Below are positions 27,061-39,700 of a stretch of 64,000 nucleotides of DNA, one piece after another. A program made the translations under genes and the position numbers. The DNA is taken from contig JAYKYS010000004.1 of NCBI GenBank assembly GCA_036924285.1, positions 26,258,001 to 26,322,000 of the forward strand, given 5' to 3'. The number at the start of each line of letters is the position of its first letter. Positions within the stretch are counted from its first letter, which is position 1. The notes beneath the pieces are model-generated. The model worked only from the letters and a program-made list of their open reading frames with translations. It ran no database searches and was not told the DNA's origin. This DNA comes from Asterella californica. Taxonomy: Eukaryota > Streptophyta > Marchantiopsida > Marchantiales > Aytoniaceae.

Positions 27061-27339
27061 CAGATCAAAGCGGTCTGTAATCTACATCAAACCCCCTAAA
27101 ACGAGTCCCTGAATCTCAACCCAAACCCAAAACTACCGAAGCGTAGCTCAAAGCAAGAGAAACATCTCTTTGCTAACAAAAAAAGCTGCACCAGCATCAC
27201 ACGATTCAAACCCAAGTCCAAACAACATCCATGTACAAACCCTTAGCTAAAGCTAGCCACCACAAGCTGTACATAACCAACTAGAAATCTAACGAACTCA
27301 AAAGGATGAAAATCATAGCGAAGGAATCGAAAAAAATCT

Positions 27340-28510
27340 ATCTAGAAATTTTCTTCTTTCATCAAACCGTCTTCAGATGTCGATAAGGTCTTCCTTCTTG
27401 ACTCTAATGACCTCAAGAACTCCCAAATCCGACTCTCTGTAGCCGAGATATCGTCAATTTTTGGTCATATGTGATAAACCTCCAAAAAACTCCTTCTTGC
27501 GGCTTAGAATCACGCACACCGTCCAAACGAATCGCCTAATCTGAGATCTGTCTTCTCTAGTAGGTAGATCTAGCTACCTTGAACCCAACGAGACTCCAAG
27601 CAAGTTGCTTAGAGTTCCCTTCACGAAACCACGCAAGAAATTTGATCACAAAAAGCAAAAAATTGACGTAAATCAACTCCCTACTGCTCAAACTCACTCA
27701 CGACATCCAACCATCAATCCATCTACATATGGTCTTCTCTTATGCGTAGGTGAAAACTCATTGATCACATAGGCATCAAGAACAAAGAACTTGGCTCATT
27801 GATCGTGAAGAACAACCCAACCTCAAATCACAAAAGATGAAAACTGACGTTGTACTTCCTTGCGAGCCAATTTCACCCAGAACTCCCAAATCGTCCAATG
27901 AAACTTTGTATCGTCTTAAATTTCCTGAAGAACTCAGTGTTATAATCCCGATGGATCAAAGTACAACAAGTTTGGACTCTAAAATGACCCGAACCGTCCA
28001 ACTGTACTTCGTAGGTAACTGAAGCACTCCAAATCCTTCCCTACGTCTCAATTTCTCCTAGAACACACTCCTTGATTTGTCTCTTCACGAACCATCTTAA
28101 CCAACACATAGCCTGCATAGATCTGAACCCAATGACACCTTGCGTGCATGCATTGGACCTCCAAATTCCTCAAAAAATCCATCGACATATCACAGAAACA
28201 AGCTAACCCCTTAAGCTGCCCCTTTACGTCAGTCGCGTACGTGAAGGTTTTCATAGATAATGAACAAGAAGGTCCTTTGCATCCTTAGTATAGTGTCAGG
28301 AACTGCAAATACCCAGTCAGCAATAGTAAGCTAGAGCCCAACTTGATTTTCTCATCTTTTGAACCTCGTAACTTCACCACTAGGCATCCAAATGAAATAG
28401 ACGAAGGCTCACTAAAAGCTGACAACGAGCTCTACCAGTTGATGTAATGAAAATGAAGATCCGAAGTTGTGTAAAATAGTTCATTTTTAGTCCTATGAGC
28501 ATCTTTGAAG
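27340..28510 (+). repeat. repeat family copy A
   Basis: Shares long diverged stretches with copy B at 28950-29860 in the same orientation (for example CTTCAGAT, CTCCTTCTTGCG, CTACCTTGAAC, GAGACTCCAA) and with copy C at 31735-32640 in inverted orientation. Frames on the minus strand (28254-28048) look protein-like but match no family I can name. It is probably an unclassified transposon. Confidence 0.65.
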
Positions 28511-28949
28511 CGATAATGGTAAGTAACGAAAATAGATTTTCATACCGGTCCACGACACGACAACTTAATTAAAAGCAAGGAGAAACACCATTTGTCTACA
28601 ACAAGCCTCAACAATAGCATCTCATCACCAACCCCAAGAATACTTTATGTATAAAAAGTAACCGCAATATCATCATCATATCAATGATGATGCTCAATAC
28701 ATCACTAGTCCAAATGATCCAAACTAGGATAGTGAGTGCAGTGAGTGCAACTCATGTAGCTAACGATATAGAGAATACAATTCGATGTCAAAACCAAAAT
28801 CGCACTATCATCACCGTTCAATATACGACTAGCCAAATAGTTAAATCACCTTAACTCAAATAAGGGTCGTATGTGTAGATAACGATATAAAGATAATTGA
28901 ATCCAGTACCCAAAATAGACACCAAACTCATAGTGAAGAACTCGAAAAA

Positions 28950-29860
28950 TGTCGATTTGAGGACTTTCTTCGTTTTCTAAACGATCTTCAGATATGTGTA
29001 AGGTATACTCTCCTCGCTCTAATAACCTTAATAAATCTCAAATCTGACGTTCAACTATCAAGATATCTCAAACTTTCGGTATTAAGTTATCGAACCTCAA
29101 AAACCTCCTTCTTGCGAGCTAAATCACTCACGTCGCTCAAACGGATCACTTGATATGAGATTTGTCTCGTCCCATAAGTAGATCCGACTACCTTGAACAC
29201 ACGAGACTCCAAACAAGTACCTTGGAGTTCCTCTCGTTAAGTATGACCAGAAATTGATCGCAAGAAGCAAAAAAATACGCAAATCAATTCTCTATGACTC
29301 AATCTTCCCCGTTTAACGCCCAACATAACAATCCAATCCACGTGCAATCTCCTACTATGCGTAGATGAAGACACCATGATCGCTAAGGCACCAAGAACGA
29401 AGAGCTTAATCCACTGATCACAAAGAACAAATGTCCTCACGTCATAAGCGAACAAAAACTAATGAAATCCTTCTACTTGCGAGTCAACACATCTCTCAAA
29501 TCGCTTGATGAAACTTCGTAACGTCTACAATTTCCTGCAGAACTTGATGTTCTAATCCCAACGGATCTAAAGACATCAAGTTTGGACTCCAAAATGATCT
29601 GAATGGTCCAAGTCTCCTTCGTAGATAACTGAACCATTCAAATCTTCTCTCTTTACGTCTCAATTTCACCTAAAACACACAACATGATCCATCTCTATAC
29701 GAATTATCTTATCCTTTGCGTAGTTAGCATACGACACCTACATTTGATCCCAATCTCTCGAAACGTCCACCGACAAGTAGTAAGTACAAGCTAATCCCTT
29801 AAGCACCTCCTTGCGTCAATCACAATACATGAAGCTTTGAGAATCTATCTAGAAAGAGTT
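28950..29860 (+). repeat. repeat family copy B
   Basis: Same orientation as copy A and more diverged. It ends near 29860 just before a low-complexity tandem repeat. Confidence 0.6.
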
Positions 29861-29879
29861 TTTTGGCTTGTTGACATAG

Positions 29880-30295
29880 AACTTATTATATGAATAACAA
29901 CAAGTGTTATTATCCATATAAATAATAATTTATTGCTATTTTTCACTCTCCATCGATGATCTGTGCTCTAGTGGTCTATTGCGAATAACGACATGTTCTT
30001 ATTTAACATGCACCATTGGCGATCCATTGCTTGATGGAGGTCATTCCATCAATGGTCTTCTATAAATAACAACTTACAGTTATTTCTATGTTCACTGGTG
30101 GAGGTTCTCCCTAAATAAAAACTTGTTGTTTTTGTCATTCATCCACCGGTGATCCACAAGCCCACCGTCCGTAAATAACCATTTGTTAGTATTTGTCATA
30201 TTTGCAGACTGTCTGTTTGTCGATGGTTCATTATAAATAACAACATGATGTTTGTCATCCGTTCGCTGATGATCCCCAATCCATCATCATCTCAA
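29880..30295 (+). repeat. degenerate tandem repeat with AATAACAAC motif
   Basis: The phrase (A)AATAACAAC or a close variant recurs about every 60-90 bases together with TTTGTCAT and CAC(C/T)GGTGATCC-like blocks, five to six times. The units are strongly diverged. No coding potential. Confidence 0.5.
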
Positions 30296-30724
30296 AAATC
30301 AATAAAAGTTAAAATCATTGTAATTTCTTCATCTTTATTTTCTTTACGATGATTTAAACATCAACTTTGATCTCCTCGATGAGATCTATCCAATCTTGCT
30401 GTAAAAATGGTGTTAACATCAAGTTTGGAACAATATTTTTTCTCTAGATCTTTGTTTTACGTCATAGCGGTCCATAATGCGACATCCATCTCCCCTAAAC
30501 TAGTGCATCTTCTGATATGCACTAGAGATATCAACCAAGGAGCGGAACGATGTCTCACATAACCTCATCTTTTCTTGTATCCTCGAACTCGACATCTTTC
30601 TCGTCATCCTCGTACTCAAACTCTATTGCGATGTCGCTTGTATCTAACCCTTTGCTTCTCTAGTTGAATAGCTTAACTCGTTTGCTTGCCACGGATACCT
30701 TAAACTTTGCATTGTCTAACTCCC

Positions 30725-31389
30725 TTAACGTGTATGTGGAATTGTCGTAACTTTCTCTATCACATACGGACCAAACCAACACTTTGAGAACTTCCTAATA
30801 GCACTATGCTGATTATCTACACTATTGTCATAGACAAGAGCCCAATCCTCTTCCTCGATTTCTCTCGATGTCAATTGATGTTGCTGACCGAATTGAACCT
30901 TGTTCTTCAAACATACCTCTCGTAGTCTCTCGAGTGCAATCTCTATGTCTCGGATCGTTGTTCAAGTTGTCAGATTTGAATAACAAGAAGTTCCTCCCAC
31001 GACAATACTCTGCAAGTTGATCATTTTCTCGATTGCATGGCCAGCTTTTGTTTTATCATGAGCTCCACCGTCATGTAATTTATCACGAGACTATGCAAAG
31101 TACGCTCCGCCCAAAGTGTGAACAGTAGAAGCCAAGTCCACTTCCTTACTCTCTTGTTACTAGCCTTTATCAATGCATTGACGATCGGCGTACGACCTCG
31201 TTCACTCTTTGTGTTTCGTTCAAGATTGTAAGCAGTTGTCAATGACAACTTCACCTCACATTTCTCGAAGAATGCACGAGCTTTGTGTGCATCAAGTTCA
31301 ACACGATCAACAGTTATCTTCTCTACATATGCATAGTGACAAATGATCTCTTCCGACAAAAATTGACATATATCCTCTATAGATATCAT
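30725..31389 (-). pseudogene. Ty3/gypsy retrotransposon integrase relic
   Basis: Two adjacent minus-strand frames carry integrase-like sequence. At 31389-31021: YVEKITVDRVELDA followed by SLTTAYNLERNTKSERG, which corresponds to the second and third catalytic blocks of the integrase core. At 30910-30725: the C-terminal part with EEEDWALVYDNS and KCWFGPYVIEKV. They are separated by stops, and several conserved residues are changed (for example DRG to DRV). No reverse transcriptase or clear LTR pair is attached, so this is a dead fragment. Confidence 0.75.
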
Positions 31390-31734
31390 TCAAAGTGCCC
31401 TCACTTCAACCTGGTTCTATAGATTCTCCTTCGCAATATCTCATTTGTCATAGCCCTACTGACATGATCACCAAATCTACAACCCACTTGAATGGATTGT
31501 CAATGTCAGTGAGATTAGCATACTGAAGATCTCAGTGTCAACCCTACTCCCTACTCTCGTTAACATATTGAAGATCCCAATGTCTCTCGCAAAATTCTTC
31601 GCAAAAATTTCGTTCACTCTTTTTCTATGTCCAACAATGTAAACTCCATATCCACATCGTCTGTTTCAACCGTCATGTCTTTTTTCCTCATTGTACCTTG
31701 CTCATGATGTCATGTCGTGGACACGACTCCTACC

Positions 31735-32640
31735 TGAAAATCCTAATTCGATGTTTTGCATTATCGCTCCAAAGACGTTTATATGACTACAAATGGACTT
31801 TTTAGACAAGTTTCAGATCTTCACATTCATTGCACCAAGTGGTAGAGCTTGTTGTTAGCTTCCCATGGACACTTCATTTACTTTAAATCGACGCATTATG
31901 GTAAAGCTATGAGGTTCAAAAGATGAGGAAATCATACTAGGTCGTAGCTTATCGATGCTGACTAGGTATTTGCATTTCTTGGCGCTATACTAAGAGTGCA
32001 AAGGGGTTGCTTGATCATTATATGGAAAAACCTCACGTAACTGATGAAAAGGAACAACTTAAAGGAGAGCTTGTATCTACGACTTGTAGGTGGATGTTTT
32101 AGATGATTGAGAGGTCCAACGGACTCTTTCGGAGTCCAAACTTGCCATCCTTAGATCCATCGGGATCAAAACACTTAGTTCTTCAAGAAATTAAAGACGA
32201 TACAAAGTTTCATCAAGTGATTTGGGAGATGTGAGAAAAATTGACTCGCAAGAAGACGTTTACGTCACATTTTTGTTCGTCTGCGATCTGAAGTTGGGTT
32301 GTTTTGTGCGATCAGTGAACCAAGGTCTTTATTTTTTGTGCATATGCGATGCGAAAGTCCTTATCTACGCATAGGAGAAGATCATACGTAGATCGGATTG
32401 TTGTGTTGTACGTGGTGAGTGAAGTTGAGCCGCAAGGAAAGATTTACGTCAATTTTTTACTTCTTGCGAACAAATTTCTTGCGTGGTTTTTCGAGAAGAA
32501 CTCCAAATGATTTGTTTGGAGTCTTGTTGGGTAGTCAAATCTATCTATAAGACAAGACGGATCTTAGATCATGCGGTCCGTTTTGCAAATGTATGTGGTT
32601 TTAAACCACAAGGAGGAGGTTTTGGAGGTTTGATCACTTG
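31735..32640 (-). repeat. repeat family copy C (inverted)
   Basis: Reverse complement of copy A (27430-28510). Inverted matches include the segment with CTACGCATAGGAGAAGA opposite TCTTCTCTTATGCGTAGG and the segment AGTTCTTCAAGAAATT opposite TTTCCTGAAGAACT. The inverted orientation argues against A and C being the two LTRs of one element. Confidence 0.65.
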
Positions 32641-32689
32641 CGACCGAAAATCAAATATATCTCGATTGTCAGAAGTCAGATTTGTCCAA

Positions 32690-34395
32690 TCTATCCCAAA
32701 ACCGATCAGTTATCAGTATAAGCGGTTAGAAGAAAAAAATTCAATAAGATTATTGGGAATCATGACAAGTCAACAATATGAGTCAAATCACACCTAGAAA
32801 GATATATTAGGAAAATTAGTCACAACGACTACTAGATGGAAACTGAATAATCTTTCAATTATAGGAAGAGTCAAGATAGCTAGTCACACACTGTTGCAAA
32901 AATGTGGTTTGCGGTAGTAACGATTCCATCTCCACAAAGAACACTCCAAAAGATTCTAGTCATGTTGTGAAACTTTACTCAAACCAACCACTCAAAGTCT
33001 CTCAGTAGAGATAGAAGAGTCCAACACACTCTAGGTGCTGACTATGCATATGGAAGTTTAAAGATGTTAGACTATGCAACACAAATTAAAGTCGTACACG
33101 TAAAATGAGTTGCACAAATTTTAATTAATGATTCCTAGCATTGCATATGTCTTCCCAAATATTTCCTCCTTAACATCATATTAATAGATCACTTCTTGTT
33201 GATAGATCCTACAACAATATCGATGATAAATTCTCCACGAGAAAAATCTGTTATGAAAGCATTGTTAGAAAGTATTCATATAACTCCTCTGGCTTAGATG
33301 TTTGATATTTAAAGACGGAAATGATTTGGTTTAATCAAAGATGATAAGCAACTAATGGTAAAAATATGATGTATGTCCATCAACTATTCCAAGAGGTTTC
33401 TGATAAAAACCTACAGTCCATAGACATAGAAACGTTGATACATCAATTTGATCTTCAGATTGCAAAAAGACTAGGCATGATAAAAAAGTTATCCCTACTT
33501 GTTGACGCTTAACTATGATCCACAAAACAAGAATATCATGTCACAAGGATTCTTGGATCTTATCAAACCGACTAAAAGACATAGATATATCAAAGAAAAT
33601 GCTAAAATTGTTGAAGACATTCCTTATAAATACTGGGTAGACCAATTCCAAGTGGACGAGTAAAAACAAATCATTATGTTTCCATCTCCCATCATAGTAT
33701 GTGTGAGCAAATCTAGTATAACCTGAGTCATGGTAATGGTTATGAAGGATGACAAAAAATCTATAGAACTGGAATATGTAAGAAATTTTGTATCCCCAAG
33801 ACTAGACAAGACAAGAATTATAGTGAGCAACATAGAGTAACCTAGTATACTTCACCAAGCTTCGATACGCATCCTCAAACAAGGTTTAGAAGTTGATAAG
33901 TCTTTTTTTATCATTATGATAGTTCCATTGCTAAATAAAAAATACTACCCAGTTCTTTTGTAACAAACGAGGATCAAAACTGAACTTCCAAGGAGAATAG
34001 TCTTTACTCTACAAATATATTCAAGACTTGATACTAGACAAGAAGAGTAGACAATTTTTATATAAACTGATGTCTAATACCATGATGGTTGGCAAAAGAG
34101 TAGTAAAGTTTGGACATTCAATAGAATGCACTTGGTGCCAAGAGGATGAAACTAAAGAACATTGTCTTCTGCAATGCTTCATTCTTTAGGAACTTGGAAA
34201 CTAATGATGAGATTCTTCAAGATTCATGTACCATCAGGAGACCTTGAATCACTTAGAACTGAACATAAACTCTTTGATTTTTTACCACATATGCCACCTG
34301 CATAACAATTAGTTTGGAAAATCTGTCACTCAGAATTACTTCGAGCAGTTTGGATGGCACAAACACAAAAACTATTCAACCAGTTGCAGTCTAAT
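32690..34395 (+). mobile_element. non-LTR retrotransposon (APE-type LINE) relic, reverse transcriptase C-terminal part
   Basis: The translated pieces follow the usual order of plant LINE ORF2 C-termini: SIRLLGIM, RWKLNNLSIIGRVKIASH, then, near 34120, a zinc-knuckle IECTWCQEDETKEHCLLQC (C-x2-C, H-x3-C), then ELLRAVWMAQTQ. Stops and frameshifts occur throughout. The upstream reverse transcriptase core and endonuclease are missing. Confidence 0.7.
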
Positions 34396-37206
34396 TAAAA
34401 AATATGATTTAAAGTGAGATTTTTTGCTTCTCACCTCATTCACTTTCTTCACTTTCTTATGCTTAAAGAGAATTATTTCCCCAAAAATGAAAATGAGTCT
34501 CATCACTGTAACTCTTTTCAATGCTTCAAATATTTTTTACTGAATAAATCTTCAATCGTTTTCATTATTAGTGAAATGAATAAATATACCGCAAAACACC
34601 AAACACTATTACTCATCAGCAAAGGAGATAACAAGGTGCAAATCCTAGACGTTTTTGGTGTGCTCTTAACTCCCACATCCTGCCTGCGGGCAAAAAAAGG
34701 AAAAAGGAAAATGGTCAGAAAAGGCAACGCATCCTCGATTTACTGCAGTACTCAAAGTACACTACGGCCCAAAATGGGGCTGCAAGGCTGCAAGGCTGCA
34801 AGTACTGCAAAAATCTTAGCCACGTCCAGTCAGGGACAAGTTCTTGGACCGTCGAGCTTACATGGTCTGGGGTTGCGGTCAGAACCAGGATTAGGTTTGT
34901 CTGAGAGTGTGTGTCCCTATGGCCAGACAGAAGGTTGTCGAGTCACAGGTGCACCCACAGTCACCGACTGCTTCTAGACGATCCCCCATCCCCTCGTGAT
35001 GATCTAGTGGGTTATCCTGTTCTCCTGTGAGGATTTCTTACTCTAGACCCCACGGCGCTTCTCTCGAAACTCGAGACTTCTGGTTGGACTTGCACCTCCA
35101 ATAGTGAACGTCATCCGGTGTGGAGGTCCACGTTCAAGGAAAACTTGACGGCAGTAGAAGACTGCAGTCTGCAGATTACACATTTTGAAGAAGCTCTAGT
35201 CCATTATCGAGACTAGTTCTATGGCGTCTGCTACCATGGCTGCAGTGAATGCCGCCGCTTCTTTGAGGAATGTGGAAATTAGCTCCACGACGAAAACTGT
35301 TCAATCGCTGGCGTCGTCCTCTGCTTTCTCTCGTCTCTCCTTCAGTGATGTGCACAAGAGGCAATCCAGGAGCATGACCAGGGGTGGAGTTGTCCGCAAC
35401 AGTGCCATGGCTAAGGAACTGTACTTCAACCAGGACGGTTCAGCCACGAAGGAAATGCAGGTAATTCTCTTGGTGCCAGAGTGTGTCACGGCTTTTAATG
35501 TTTGGGTTTTTCCAGTTAGTTTCGATTTTCACGGTGCAGGGGTGTCAGCCTGTCTAGTGAGGAAGGGTTTAAGTGGGATTTAGCCGAACTTGAAGATAAT
35601 GATGGGAGATCTCAGATTTGATGTGGTTAGCTTAGCCTGTGATGTGGTTGGCATGTGAGCTCCGTCATTGTTTCTGCAGGCTGGAGTGAACAAATTGGGG
35701 GACCTCGTCGGTGTTACCCTCGGTCCTAAGGGCAGGAATGTGGTTCTTGACAGCAAGTACGGATCTCCGAAGATTGTGAATGATGGTGTGACGGTTGCCA
35801 AGGAGGTACGAGGACGGATTCGCTGCATTTCTTTCTGCTTCAGCAGTAGCACGCTGTTGTTAAGTGTTCGATTCATTTGTTCTCGCGACCGCGGTGCATT
35901 CTGTGGTCCTTGTGTTCAAGACTGGTTTCAACGTGTGGCTATCATTTGGTTGGGCCTAGAATGTGACTCCCCTTAGGCGCGTTCTCATCATTTTGCTGGC
36001 CGAGCTTTTGCTATGGAAAGAGACACGCGACGCTCCCTCTCTACAACTACACTAGATGATTGTTAATTTCTTTCTAGTTGTGTGAAGTAGCATGCTGCGT
36101 TTCGTTTCCATGTTGCCTTGAATTCAGTGTTTTGTTCATGGTTTCGTACGAATACCCTCTCATCCCGTTGTTTTGTCAGGTCTGCATGTCACTGAAGTGC
36201 GTGCCTGCTGTTGTTAGTGCACACATTTGGTGTTTCATGTAGCGCATAAGGGACTACAATGGATTATTGGCATTATTGGCATTCAGGTGCTGTGCAGTCT
36301 TTAGGGTTTAAGTAAAGTGTATTTATTACTGCGGCTTAGATTCTAGGATTTATTTGAAACTACCTCCGCAATTTGAAACCACCTACTTGAGTGTTACCTA
36401 TGACACAATTCTCTCTTGTTACTCTCCACCGAACGATTTGGGAAAGCAATATTATAGGGGTATAACGTAGTCGATCTCGGAATTGAAGTGCAATACAGTT
36501 GCACCATTCGCTGATCGAGGAACTTTTCCAATTCCATGCTCCTACGTTTTTCACCTGACTCTTACATTGATTGCCAGCACATACCTGCGAGCTTTTATGT
36601 TGACATATCTTGTAATTTGATGGCCGTATGCTTGGTCTGTTTGTTAGGTGGAACTCGAGGACCCCGTTGAGAACATTGGCGCGAAGGTAGGGAGACAAGC
36701 TGCCGCTAAGACCAATGACTTGGCCGGAGACGGTACAACCACATCTGTTGTGCTCGCTCAAGGCCTCATCGCCGAGGGTGTCAAGGTGAGTTCCTCATTG
36801 AACTCTGAAGTTTGCCGTCGGTATTTCAACTATTATAGGAAGGAGTGCGGAGAACAGCTTGTACGTTGTTGAGCGTATTCGCCATACTTCGTTACGGACC
36901 CCGAGAAGATGATCGTGGAATACGATAACTGCAAGGTAGTGTTCAGTCATTCAATTGTAATAAATGTTTTCAGGCAAGGCCATAGCCGGCAGGTGCGTTT
37001 ATATTCAGAGTATAATGAGGACTGAGCGTCGGTCACTAATTTGGAAAGAGAAGTCAGTTCACTCACAGTTTTCTTTCGGTGTCTGTTTAAAAATCCTGCC
37101 TGAGGATGCATTTTACCGCGTTATAGAATTTTTGTGGTTAGAGGTTTTTCGATATTTTGACCAAAAGACAATACTTAACTGTTCACTTGTCATTTATTGA
37201 CTACAG

Positions 37207-37542
37207 ACGGCGCCCTCCAAACAGACTGCGCCTTCCAAACAGAAGATCAGAATCAAACTAAGGTCTTACTGGGTTCTTCTGATTGAGCAAGCCTGCCAAC
37301 AAATTTTGGAAGCAGCCAAGAATACGAGTGCGTTGACCATGGGACCAGTCCCTCTGCCGACCAAGAAGAGAGTTTATTGTGTTTTGCGATCACCCCACGT
37401 GGACAAAGACTCTCGGGAGCATTTTGAAATCCGAACTCATCGTAGGCTCATTGATTTGGCGAACCCGAATGCTCGGACCATCGATGCGTTGATGCAGCTT
37501 GACCTGCCTGCCGGAGTGGATGTAGAAGTTAAACTGTCATAA
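37207..37542 (+). CDS. plastid-type ribosomal protein S10 (uS10c), exon for the whole mature protein
   Basis: S10 is part of the small-subunit head; in plants the chloroplast form is nuclear-encoded with a transit peptide. The exon follows an acceptor (TTTATTGACTACAG) and reads 111 codons to a TAA: a TAPSKQ motif twice, then [45 protein letters not shown] and [16 protein letters not shown]. The whole S10 fold is present and uninterrupted. No transit-peptide exon of its own is visible upstream; the only upstream coding exons are those of the CPN60B copy. The exon begins in phase 0, matching the phase-0 donors of CPN60B exons 1, 2 and 3. It may be a captured last exon, a functional chimera, or a stray fragment. 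Confidence 0.85.
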   Translation, partial: TAPSKQTAPSKQKIRIKLRSYWVLLIEQACQQILEAAKNTSALTMGPVPLPTKKRVYCVLRSPHVDKDSREHFEIRTHRRLIDLANPNARTIDALMQLDLPAGVDVEVKLS

Positions 37543-38751
37543 ATGTAGAAATTACGTGTAGATGATGCTAGAAAGACAGGCCTAGCCTGCTCTTGACAAA
37601 GTACAAATTAGTTATTTTTCCATCTGTTGTAATCTTCAGTTCAATTAGAATTTGTCCATTCTGAGTATAGTCCAGTTGTTGACTAAATGTCAGTCAATTA
37701 TTGCTACGCATATGCAGAGCTAATCGTCAATTACCCAAAAGGCTGAGGGATTTTTTGGTATGCATTTGCGTATTTTGTCCTTTTGTTCATACAGACGGTC
37801 AGAGGAGGGAAGATCTTGCAGGAATTTCTTGGACATTAGAACTCTTGGCACTACGCAAGTTCTGAAGTCACGGGTTGGTTCACTAAGAGGAAGTCGGTGC
37901 ATCACTACGATTCGTACTCACTGCTTGAAACTGTCGGTGCGAACATATTGATGTGCTAATGCGGGGGCATTTCGTTTACTTTCATCGATCAATCAAGTAG
38001 AGTAATTCACTTCCATTCTTGGGAAGTATTTGAATCTTTCTCATCAGTCTAGCTCTTTTGGTTGTTGCAAATCAGAGTCTTTTTAACCACATCACGCAAC
38101 AAAAACACTATAAACAGTCCAAACATTCGAGTTGTTTGTCCCCCATTCCAACCACATCACACAACAGCAATACAAACAGTGCAAACACTCGGGAGGAGTA
38201 GCGATCATTCAGGTACGTAGGGGTCTTTCTCAGTGAATCTTCTTTCCTTCGTTTGCTTTCTTACCAGCTAATGTCTTGAGCTTACATTCAATTGTCAGTC
38301 GGCATCAATGGAATGTTTTATTCACTTTATAAAGTGGTAGAATACACGGCTGTACTCCCTCTAATTGCTTCTAGTATTTACGCTGGCAGTAGAGAGGAAA
38401 GTATTTGTAGATATCGTTCCACTTGCCTAATGTTCGTTCTATCTGTCCAGGTGGGTGCTCAAACTGAGACTGAGTTGAAGGAGAAGAAGCTCACAGTTGA
38501 AGATGCTCTGAATGCTACCAAGGTGAAGTCGAACACTGGTTCACTTAGCGCTGCCGTAGCCTGTTCATGGTTTTGAGTTTCTTCCCGTGTCTGAACATGA
38601 TCTGCGGTAACAAACGGCATTGGGTTAATTGCAGTCGGCCGTTGAAGAAGGAATTGTTGTCGGGAAAGGTCGGCGGCATCAAAGAAACTCTTGAGAATGA
38701 TGAGCCGAAGGTAGGTGTTGACGGACGTCGTTGGAGCTTTCTGTGGTTTCT

Positions 38752-38800
38752 GTAATTCTTGCCCCGTATTCTTTCTAATTTAATACGGGGCAAGAATTAC
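38752..38800. repeat. perfect 19-base hairpin created in the broken CPN60B copy
   Basis: Bases 38752-38770 are the exact reverse complement of 38782-38800, with an 11-base loop. The matching intron of the intact copy (near 58370) has only the right-hand half, so the left-hand half was added by inverted copying. Confidence 0.9.
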
Positions 38801-39566
38801 CCGTATTAAGCATATACGTAGGGAGTTCCTCGGGTACAAAATCAGGTGCAGAAGCGAGTCTATTGAGCCCGGTGGTGCAGACGTTGGAATGTTGGACGTC
38901 CGGTTATGATTTTCGTGATGCATTAGCTCGATGGGGTGGGTTACATCTTGGGATCTGGAGTTCAGCCGACCGAGCTCACGATAAACTTGATCACTTGGTT
39001 TCAAATTCACTGGTTACCTGAAAATACATGTGCGAAGTTTTGTATGGGCTACTGACTACATAGCCCTTCATACGCCAGGTTGGAGCTGATATCGTCAAAC
39101 GAGCTTTTAGCTACCGCTGAACACAGTTGGGAAAAGTTGATATGTGACGTGATTTCTCCTTAGGAATTGAAGTAAAGCTGGGATTTTGCTCCCGATGTGA
39201 TATGTTAGCAAATTGAGGAAATTAGTAAGCGAAATTGAGGTGTTGATATCCAATGTAGCAGCAACATCCTCTCTTGGTATACTTGATGAGCTGCAGATGG
39301 AGTCATCAGTATTTAATATAGGTTGGGCCAACCCACCGTCCCACGCTGTAGAATTATCTGTGGAATAAAGGACACAGTCGGAAGATGCAACTTCCTATCT
39401 GTGTAGTTCAGGGAGGCAGAAATTTGCTTGATCACACCCCCACTAGGTCCCTTGAGCTGGGTCATACCTCTGACGGTTTATCAACAGTAGAACCAGTCAT
39501 TTTATCTTTTAGTTATATCATTTCAGTACTTTCAACCTTGAATAAATTTCGCTGAAATTCCAAGTA

Positions 39567-39597
39567 TTTAATGTTATATATTGAATATAACATTAAA
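39567..39597. repeat. perfect hairpin, 13-base arms
   Basis: TTTAATGTTATAT at 39567-39579 pairs with 39585-39597 across a 5-base loop. Confidence 0.85.
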
Positions 39598-39700
39598 GAC
39601 ACGTTGGAGTATACATAGCTCGAAAACTTAATGTGTGCAGTCTCGCATTGATTTAAGTTTACAAAGTGAATGGTTTTACAGGCAATAGTCGGTCAGAGGT

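Larger units (their letters stand above)
35221..39110 (+). pseudogene. CPN60B: chaperonin 60 beta, broken duplicate
   Basis: Inverted, decayed copy of the intact gene at 57422-61995. Exon 1 (35221-35460, transit peptide), exon 2 (35680-35805) and exon 3 (36648-36785) are open, with donors and acceptors kept; they differ from the intact copy at 5 of 80, 2 of 42 and 2 of 46 residues. Exon 4 is gone, exon 5 is a fragment with an internal deletion (36838-36935), and exons 6 and 7 are replaced by foreign DNA except the last bases of exon 7 (ending at 38213). Exon 8 is intact (38452-38523), exon 9 is deleted internally (about 38634-38710), and exon 10 breaks off after VGADIVKRA near 39080-39110. 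Exons 11 and 12 are gone. It cannot encode a chaperonin. Its upstream region and first exons could still be used (see the S10 exon). Confidence 0.92.

Noticed and set aside
27340..32640. Copies A and C as LTRs of the gypsy element whose integrase lies at 30725-31389
   Set aside because: LTRs must be in direct orientation; C is inverted relative to A and B, and no TG...CA borders or primer-binding site were found.
37016..37206. Own transit-peptide exon for the S10 gene
   Set aside because: No frame in this stretch has a plausible start with transit-peptide composition joined to a donor; it looks like intron.
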